From: Candidatus Nomurabacteria bacterium
GTDB lineage: Bacteria; Patescibacteriota; Minisyncoccia; Phycocordibacterales; UBA9973
Reading direction: 5' to 3'
DNA: 9,029 nucleotides
Assembly: GCA_943350065.1 (NCBI GenBank)
Contig: CALQZZ010000021.1
Location: 1 to 9,029 of the forward strand
Positions 5,942 through 9,029 of the stretch are shown piece after piece; position 1 is the stretch's first letter; each line of letters starts with the position of its first letter. Position numbers and translations under genes: made by a program. The notes under the pieces were generated by a model. It did no database searches. It was given only the letters and a program-made list of their open reading frames with translations, and was not told the origin of the DNA.

Positions 5942-6178
5942 ATGGAAACAGAAGATGAAGAAATAATAACAAAAGACGCTCATGGTAATGTTTTAGCCAG
6001 TGGCGACACTGTAATAGTGATAAAGGACCTAAAAGTCAAAGGTACTTCATCTACTCTAAAACAAGGTACAAAAATAAAAAACATTCGCCTCACTGGTGAT
6101 GAAGAACTGATAGAATGCAGTGCCGATGGCATGAAAGGCCTCGTCCTCCGTACTGAATTTTTGAAAAAGTCCCAATAA
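5942..6178 (+). CDS. PhnA-domain protein (YjdM family), lacking the zinc-ribbon part
   Basis: A 78-residue protein whose core matches the PhnA/YjdM C-terminal domain: KDAHGNVLASGDTVIVIKDLKVKGTSSTLKQGTKIKNIRL (11-50), then ECSADGMKGLVLRTEFLKKS. The usual N-terminal zinc ribbon with its four cysteines is absent; here only ten acidic residues precede the domain. The family was named for alkylphosphonate use, but that is a naming accident and no such role is implied; a small SH3-like fold is expected. It is the only complete plus-strand gene of the window, divergent from the metallopeptidase and convergent with the GIY-YIG gene. Its -10 lies six bases before the ATG. Confidence 0.93.
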   Translation: METEDEEIITKDAHGNVLASGDTVIVIKDLKVKGTSSTLKQGTKIKNIRLTGDEELIECSADGMKGLVLRTEFLKKSQ

Positions 6179-6183
6179 AAAAA

Positions 6184-6214
6184 CTGTGTAAGGACTCCCC
6201 TTACACAGATTTTT
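6184..6214. terminator. Bidirectional terminator shared by convergent genes
   Basis: CTGTGTAAGG (6184-6193) and CCTTACACAG (6199-6208) form a perfect 10-bp stem with a 5-base loop. On plus it is followed by ATTTTTT. On minus it is followed by TTTTTTTATT. The right arm contains the TAA stop and last codons of the GIY-YIG gene. Confidence 0.92.
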
Positions 6215-6464
6215 TATTATTTATTAAAACTAATTTATCTTCCCTATTTAGACTTTTAATTCTTGCTTCTTCTTTGCTCGCATTCGATCGATTTTTAAAT
6301 CGTCTAGAATAAACCATTTCCACTGGCCTTCTAGCGCTCGTATACTTTGCACCGAGTTTATTTCCTTTCTCCCCATTATGCTCTGCCACCCGACGCTTCA
6401 AATCTGTCGTGATACCAGTATACAAACTCTGATCCGCACATTTTAAAATATATACATAATACAT
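6201..6464 (-). CDS. Single-domain GIY-YIG endonuclease-like protein (YhbQ/UPF0213 type)
   Basis: An 87-residue protein that is essentially one GIY-YIG nuclease domain. YVYILKC (3-9) and LYTGIT (14-19) are the paired signature strands, DLKRRVAEHN (21-30) brings the conserved Arg and His, KYTSARRPVEMVYSR (40-54) follows, and ASKEEARIKSLNR (62-74) carries the metal-binding Glu. The domain is complete, so nuclease activity on DNA is possible; stand-alone members have been linked to DNA repair, but without firm substrates. It starts 11 bases after the stop of the secreted hypothetical protein and is probably its operon partner. No separate promoter or Shine-Dalgarno is visible. Its 3' end is built into the shared terminator. 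Confidence 0.94.
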   Translation of the reverse strand: MYYVYILKCADQSLYTGITTDLKRRVAEHNGEKGNKLGAKYTSARRPVEMVYSRRFKNRSNASKEEARIKSLNREDKLVLINNKKSV

Positions 6465-6475
6465 TGTCTTAAAAA

Positions 6476-7018
6476 TTATTTTATAGCTGGTGGTGGGACT
6501 TTTACCAACTCACTCAAATTACTACAATCTACATCTGTCATCAATGGACCGTAAACTATTTTACTTATATCTTTGTATACATAAGTTCCATCACCATGGT
6601 CTACCATTTCGCCAAATCCTGCATAGGCATTACCCTCACCAAAATTAATACGAAGCTGTTCTTTGTTTTGCATTCCTTCAGCCATAGAATTCCACCACAC
6701 ATCGGCAGTGCGACTCATTGTGATTTTATTTACCGGACCGACTATACCTTCAAAAGCTCCTACTTTTTTATCTTTCTCGGCTGGTATGTAATTAAATTCT
6801 CCATCGACTTTTTCATTCATCAAATTCATCTTGAGCCAAGCAATATCATAGAGTCCGCTCGTCGTCTTTGTCTTTTGTAAAAAACAAAGTTGTATCGGCT
6901 TGATATTATTTACTACGACAGGAATTTCAGCTGGAGCATTTACACTTTTAGTTTTAATTAATAAACCAACACTTAAGATAGATACTATAAAAACAGAAAC
7001 AATGAGTATTTTTTTCAT
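6476..7018 (-). CDS. Membrane-anchored or secreted hypothetical protein, WW/GFGEM type
   Basis: A 180-residue protein of unknown function. Residues 1-3 are MKK and 4-21 form one hydrophobic segment (signal peptide or anchor) without a lipobox, so the rest is expected outside the membrane. The exported part has two cysteines (C45, C165) that could bridge its ends, a repeated beta-type pattern (KMNLMNEKVDGEFNYIPAE), RTADVWWNSMAEGM (103-116), EQLRINFGEGNAYAGFGEM (120-138) and DGTYVYKD. I recall similar unnamed proteins with this motif set in CPR genomes but know no function. It is the first gene of a pair with the GIY-YIG gene. A TGC-TATACT -10 ends exactly six bases before its ATG. Confidence 0.85.
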   Translation of the reverse strand: MKKILIVSVFIVSILSVGLLIKTKSVNAPAEIPVVVNNIKPIQLCFLQKTKTTSGLYDIAWLKMNLMNEKVDGEFNYIPAEKDKKVGAFEGIVGPVNKITMSRTADVWWNSMAEGMQNKEQLRINFGEGNAYAGFGEMVDHGDGTYVYKDISKIVYGPLMTDVDCSNLSELVKVPPPAIK

Positions 7019-7024
7019 AGCTTC

Positions 7025-7033
7025 AGTATAGCA
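7025..7033 (-). promoter_or_regulatory. Extended -10 of the secreted-protein gene, six bases from its ATG
   Basis: TGC-TATACT on the minus strand, then GAAGCT, then the ATG at 7018. No clear -35 is visible. The arrangement predicts a leaderless transcript. Confidence 0.7.
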
Positions 7034-7056
7034 CTATTAACCAAAGAAGAATTTCT

Positions 7057-7090
7057 GCTCAGCGACTTTAGTGTACTAAAGTCGCTGAGC
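7057..7090. repeat. 34-nt palindrome, copy 1
   Basis: GCTCAGCGACTTTAG, loop TGTA, and CTAAAGTCGCTGAGC form a perfect 15-bp stem. It lies 21 bases after the Smr-gene stop (minus strand) and just upstream of the next gene's promoter. No T-run follows on minus, so it is not a standard intrinsic terminator. A near-identical copy is at 8547-8580. Confidence 0.93.
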
Positions 7091-7111
7091 TAGTACCCTC
7101 CTTCCTATTTT

Positions 7112-7378
7112 TTATTTCATAAAAACTTCCAGCGCACCTTCGCCACCGTCTTGGATTTTGGATTGATTGTAATGCACCCCGCGGGAATTCAAATAATTTC
7201 GCACAAAGTTCGGCAAGACGGGACCATTCTCACTATTCTTGCCTTTACCAGTGATGATGCGAACATGTTTGTATTTCATTTCCCGAAACAAAGCATCCAA
7301 AACCTCCCCCGCCTCGAGCATCGTGTGCCCATGCAGATCAATCTCCACCTCCGCCTTTTGTTCGTATTTGTTGGGCAT
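7112..7378 (-). CDS. Stand-alone Smr-domain protein
   Basis: An 88-residue protein consisting of one Smr (MutS2 C-terminal-like) domain: VEIDLHGHTMLEAGEVLDAL (11-30) with the DLHG motif, VRIITGKGKNSENGPVLPNFVRNYL (39-63) where the usual HGKG is TGKG (43-46), and DGGEGALEVFM (77-87). Smr domains bind or cleave nucleic acids, for example RNA on stalled ribosomes in SmrB or branched DNA in MutS2; which applies here is unknown. Its ATG overlaps the toxin stop as TAATG, so it is translated by coupling as the third gene of the toxin-antitoxin operon. Its DNA is clearly richer in G+C than the two genes before it (a sample line 7261-7320 is 47 percent, against 27 percent at 7921-7980). Confidence 0.93.
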   Translation of the reverse strand: MPNKYEQKAEVEIDLHGHTMLEAGEVLDALFREMKYKHVRIITGKGKNSENGPVLPNFVRNYLNSRGVHYNQSKIQDGGEGALEVFMK

Positions 7379-7722
7379 TAAATTTTATTTTGATTATCTA
7401 AATATTTTTTTATTCTAGATTTATCTTCATTTGCTTTATCTCCTTTAAAATAAACTTCTATGTACATAAATTCAAAACAATCATTATGATAAGCATAAAT
7501 AATCCTAATATTTCTGTTTTGCAAAGATTCACAAGCGATTCGTGCTTTGACAATTTTTACATTTGGAGAACTATGAATAATTACAAAATTCTTACCGAAA
7601 CCCGTCGGATTATTTTTTATAATATCCTCAAAATCTGATATATCACAAATGAGACTTCTATATTTTTTAGAAAGTTGTTTTAATTCTTTTTCAAATTCTG
7701 GTAATTTATTAAAGCGGTTCAT
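7378..7722 (-). CDS. RelE/ParE-superfamily-like toxin
   Basis: A 114-residue protein with the fold pattern of RelE-type toxins: an N-terminal helical hairpin (FEKELKQLSKKYRSLICDISDFEDII, 10-35), then strands with conserved basic residues (VKIVKARIACESLQNRNIRIIYAYH, 55-79) and FEFMYIEVYFKGDKANEDKSRIKKYL (83-108), matching the usual lay-out of a ribosome-dependent mRNA interferase or related toxin. It overlaps the upstream XRE-Panacea gene by 14 bases, the usual antitoxin-toxin arrangement. An AGGAG lies three bases before the ATG inside the antitoxin frame, the only Shine-Dalgarno-like sequence I see in the window, although its spacing is short. Activity is inferred from family resemblance and context; catalytic residues vary in this family and cannot be fixed by eye. 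Confidence 0.75.
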   Translation of the reverse strand: MNRFNKLPEFEKELKQLSKKYRSLICDISDFEDIIKNNPTGFGKNFVIIHSSPNVKIVKARIACESLQNRNIRIIYAYHNDCFEFMYIEVYFKGDKANEDKSRIKKYLDNQNKI

Positions 7723-8452
7723 ATTCTCCTACAGAAGTTTCTTCTGGACGATAAAAGACGTGTCTATAATTCAAGACTTGTCTTTCTTCTGCTACGAGCC
7801 AAGGAGTGTCTATATGGGAACGTTCAGAAAGTTCTTTTGCTGTTAAATGTGCTAATTTTTCTAATTCATCATCTATATATTTCAATTCTCTCCCCGTGAG
7901 TACTTCTACGTTAGCTTCTTTTACAGGAACATATTTTGTTTGATCATGATTAAAATATTTACTTTTTACTTCAACGAGCTGACCTTTTTGTTCCATTTCT
8001 CTGACAATTTTCTTAAATGAAATAGGTGTCGGACCATATGTATTTTTTATATATGTAGCACCGATTAGATATTCTCCAAATTTTTCATAATAATCAAAAT
8101 CAATAAAATATAACAATTTATACAAAGCTGTTTGTCCGATATTTGGACGACTTCCGACTTTTCCAAGAATATAGAGCAACACTTCTCTAAACTTCTCAAC
8201 ATTTTCTTTTGGAATTTCTCGAATAAATTCACCAGTATCTTCTTTTTTTTCTACTGTAGCTTTAGAAAACTTCTCAACTTTTTCTTTAGACATATAAAAA
8301 AGCTGAGCTAAGGTACTCTTCTGCTCTTCTGTTAATTTAGATTTACCATTTTCAAGATTAGTATAAGTAGGCCTTGAAACACCTAAACTTTCCGCGACAA
8401 AAGACTGAGAAAAACCGGCTTCTTTGCGTTTTGTTTTGATCCATGTAGACAT
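7709..8452 (-). CDS. XRE-HTH plus Panacea (DUF4065/SocA-like) antitoxin
   Basis: A 247-residue two-domain protein. Residues 5-57 form an XRE helix-turn-helix, with the recognition region in FSQSFVAESLGVSRPTYTNLENGKSKLT (14-41). A charged linker follows. About 85-235 form a Panacea domain: NIGQTALYKLLYFIDFDYYEKFGEYLIGATYIKNTYGPTP (104-143), VREMEQKGQL (149-158) and the late SHIDTPW (212-218). Panacea domains neutralise many unrelated toxins, and fused HTH domains normally repress their own operon. The next gene is a RelE-like toxin overlapping by 14 bases, which fits. The ATG at 8452 lies six bases after a TGT-TAATAT -10, so the mRNA is probably leaderless. An inverted TTATCCACA repeat overlaps this promoter and is a candidate operator. 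Confidence 0.9.
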   Translation of the reverse strand: MSTWIKTKRKEAGFSQSFVAESLGVSRPTYTNLENGKSKLTEEQKSTLAQLFYMSKEKVEKFSKATVEKKEDTGEFIREIPKENVEKFREVLLYILGKVGSRPNIGQTALYKLLYFIDFDYYEKFGEYLIGATYIKNTYGPTPISFKKIVREMEQKGQLVEVKSKYFNHDQTKYVPVKEANVEVLTGRELKYIDDELEKLAHLTAKELSERSHIDTPWLVAEERQVLNYRHVFYRPEETSVGEYEPL

Positions 8453-8458
8453 ATCTAT

Positions 8459-8488
8459 ATATTAACATATTATCCACATTTTTATCAA
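8459..8488 (-). promoter_or_regulatory. Promoter of the antitoxin-toxin-Smr operon
   Basis: On the minus strand, TTGATA (8488-8483), an 18-base spacer, and TAATAT (8464-8459) preceded by TGT. The -10 ends six bases before the ATG at 8452. Confidence 0.65.
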
Positions 8489-8503
8489 CTTGACTGTGGA
8501 TAA
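8470..8503. promoter_or_regulatory. Inverted pair of perfect DnaA-box-like sites / candidate operator
   Basis: ATTATCCACA (8469-8478) faces TGTGGATAAT (8495-8504) across 16 bases. One arm lies in the spacer of the antitoxin promoter, the other just upstream of its -35. TTATCCACA is the canonical DnaA box, but the symmetry also suits a dimeric XRE repressor. The sequence alone cannot decide between them. Confidence 0.6.
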
Positions 8504-8546
8504 TGTAAAAATGTAAAACCCTAGATTTAAACAATACTACCTTCCT

Positions 8547-8580
8547 GCCCAGCGACTTTAGTGTACTAAAGTCGCTGGGC
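8547..8580. repeat. 34-nt palindrome, copy 2
   Basis: GCCCAGCGACTTTAG, loop TGTA, and CTAAAGTCGCTGGGC, identical to copy 1 at 7057-7090 except that one T-A pair is replaced by C-G. It lies 34 bases after the rhodanese stop (minus strand) and upstream of the antitoxin operon. No T-run follows on minus. Confidence 0.93.
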
Positions 8581-8614
8581 TTTAAAATCTTAGAATTTAA
8601 AATGAGATGCCAAT

Positions 8615-8848
8615 TTAAAGATACTGCTCCACACTGCCGGCGTTGGTGACGTGCTGGAAACCGGCTTGCTCCATCAAAGTCTTGGCCATCCCCGCGCGGT
8701 TGCCTGATTCGCAATACAAAATGATTTCTTCATCTTTCGGCACCTCTGGAAAATCCCCTTGCATCATATCCATGATATCAAAAAGCAAAGCCCCTTCCTT
8801 GTGCCCCTTGTCGTATTCTTCTTTTGTTCGTACGTCTATGTAGGTCAT
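8615..8848 (-). CDS. Single-domain rhodanese-like sulfurtransferase
   Basis: A 77-residue rhodanese domain, shorter than the usual 100 or so but with both ends recognisable: YIDVRTKEEYDKGHKEGA (3-20), IILYCESGNRAGMAKTLMEQAGF (42-64) and a terminal HVTNAGSVEQYL. C46 in the loop CESGNR is the catalytic Cys that carries the persulfide; the six-residue loop fits a sulfur-transferring rhodanese (PspE/GlpE type). The physiological acceptor is unknown. There is no signal peptide. The DNA is unusually rich in G+C for the window (62 percent in 8641-8700). A perfect TGT-TATAAT -10 ends six bases before the ATG at 8848, which predicts a leaderless mRNA and fixes this short start. Confidence 0.92.
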   Translation of the reverse strand: MTYIDVRTKEEYDKGHKEGALLFDIMDMMQGDFPEVPKDEEIILYCESGNRAGMAKTLMEQAGFQHVTNAGSVEQYL

Positions 8849-8854
8849 TGAATT

Positions 8855-8863
8855 ATTATAACA
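8855..8863 (-). promoter_or_regulatory. Extended -10 of the rhodanese gene, six bases from its ATG
   Basis: TGT-TATAAT on the minus strand, a perfect -10, then AATTCA, then ATG. No convincing -35 is visible. Confidence 0.75.
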
Positions 8864-8997
8864 AAAAGTCTATTAAACCTATAATTTTCATCAGTTATCC
8901 CCAATTTTCTAAATAATTTTTTTTGGTTATATAATTCAAGTATAGCTACGGATTCGTCGGCCTGGTTCTAAACATTATTAATTAATATATAAATTTT

Positions 8998-9029
8998 ATG
9001 GCAACAAATCCACCAAAAGGACCAGGTAG
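8998..9029 (+). CDS. Start of a small hypothetical protein gene, cut by the window edge
   Basis: The frame reads MATNPPKGPG before the window ends. This beginning resembles small hypothetical proteins of CPR and other bacteria that start M(A)xNPPKGxG, but ten residues cannot prove it. The gene is divergent from the rhodanese. Two promoter readings are possible: TATATA (8986-8991), which ends six bases before the ATG as at other genes here, or TATAAT (8930-8935) with a leader of about 55 bases. The 149-base gap also holds TTATCCCCA (8895-8903), one mismatch from a DnaA box. Confidence 0.55.
   Translation, partial: MATNPPKGPG

Noticed and set aside
7057..7090. Palindrome copy 1 as an ordinary intrinsic terminator of the Smr gene
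   Set aside because: The minus strand continues with CAGAAATTC and has no T-run; the other terminators in this window all have one, so a different role is likely.
7057..8580. CRISPR array made of the repeated palindrome
   Set aside because: Only two copies, about 1.5 kb apart with genes between, and no regular spacers or cas genes.
8358..8714. 118-residue minus frame spanning the rhodanese/antitoxin gap
   Set aside because: It overlaps the ends of two well-supported genes out of frame and runs through the palindrome and promoter; its composition changes along its length with no domain.
8941..8970. GC-richer leader stretch (ctacggattcgtcggcctgg) that at first resembled part of a tRNA T-arm
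   Set aside because: No acceptor, D or anticodon stems can be formed around it and no CCA end is near; it is more likely leader sequence of the right-edge gene.

Overview
The window suggests a small-genome, AT-rich bacterium, most likely of the Candidate Phyla Radiation (Patescibacteria, Parcubacteria-like). I infer this from gene content and style, not from a marker gene. The signs are very short intergenic gaps, an almost complete lack of Shine-Dalgarno sequences, promoters of the TGn-TANNNT type that often sit directly on the start codon, small single-domain proteins and several lineage-type hypothetical proteins. All 12 visible stop codons are TAA (9) or TAG (3). Nearly everything is on the minus strand; only the PhnA-domain gene (5942-6178) and a partial gene at the right edge (8998 on) are on plus.

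Left part (1-4438, minus). The first 765 residues of an isoleucyl-tRNA synthetase run off the left edge. It is an IleS2-type enzyme with two striking features: the class I HxGH signature is rearranged to GIHH, and a complete histidine-phosphatase (phosphoglycerate-mutase-like) domain of about 200 residues is inserted between the Rossmann/CP region and the DFHKPFID...WFDSGS segment. It is preceded by a T-box riboswitch with an ATC (Ile) specifier, a T-box motif, and mutually exclusive antiterminator and terminator helices. Upstream lie aspartate-semialdehyde dehydrogenase (asd) and a very basic 235-residue protein of unknown function, each with its own promoter and terminator.

Middle (4439-7018). 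A 360-base interval holds a strong promoter, a 64-nt imperfect hairpin, a 21-codon lysine-rich mini-gene with its own promoter, and a 13-bp-stem terminator. Then come a VOC/glyoxalase-fold protein and a YgjP-type metallopeptidase (one operon), the divergent PhnA-domain gene, a GIY-YIG protein that shares a bidirectional terminator with it, and a membrane-anchored or secreted hypothetical protein.

Right part (7019-9029). A three-gene operon encodes an XRE-HTH plus Panacea (DUF4065) antitoxin, a RelE-like toxin and a stand-alone Smr protein. It is bracketed by two copies of a 34-nt palindrome that differ only by one compensatory base pair. A single-domain rhodanese gene follows upstream, and the start of a small plus-strand gene closes the window.

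Common theme: at five genes (starts at 5823, 5942, 7018, 8452 and 8848) the -10 hexamer ends exactly six bases before the ATG, so transcription should begin at or next to the start codon (leaderless mRNAs). Genes expected to be controlled at the RNA level (the ileS T-box) or with longer leaders (235-aa gene, mini-gene, asd) depart from this rule.
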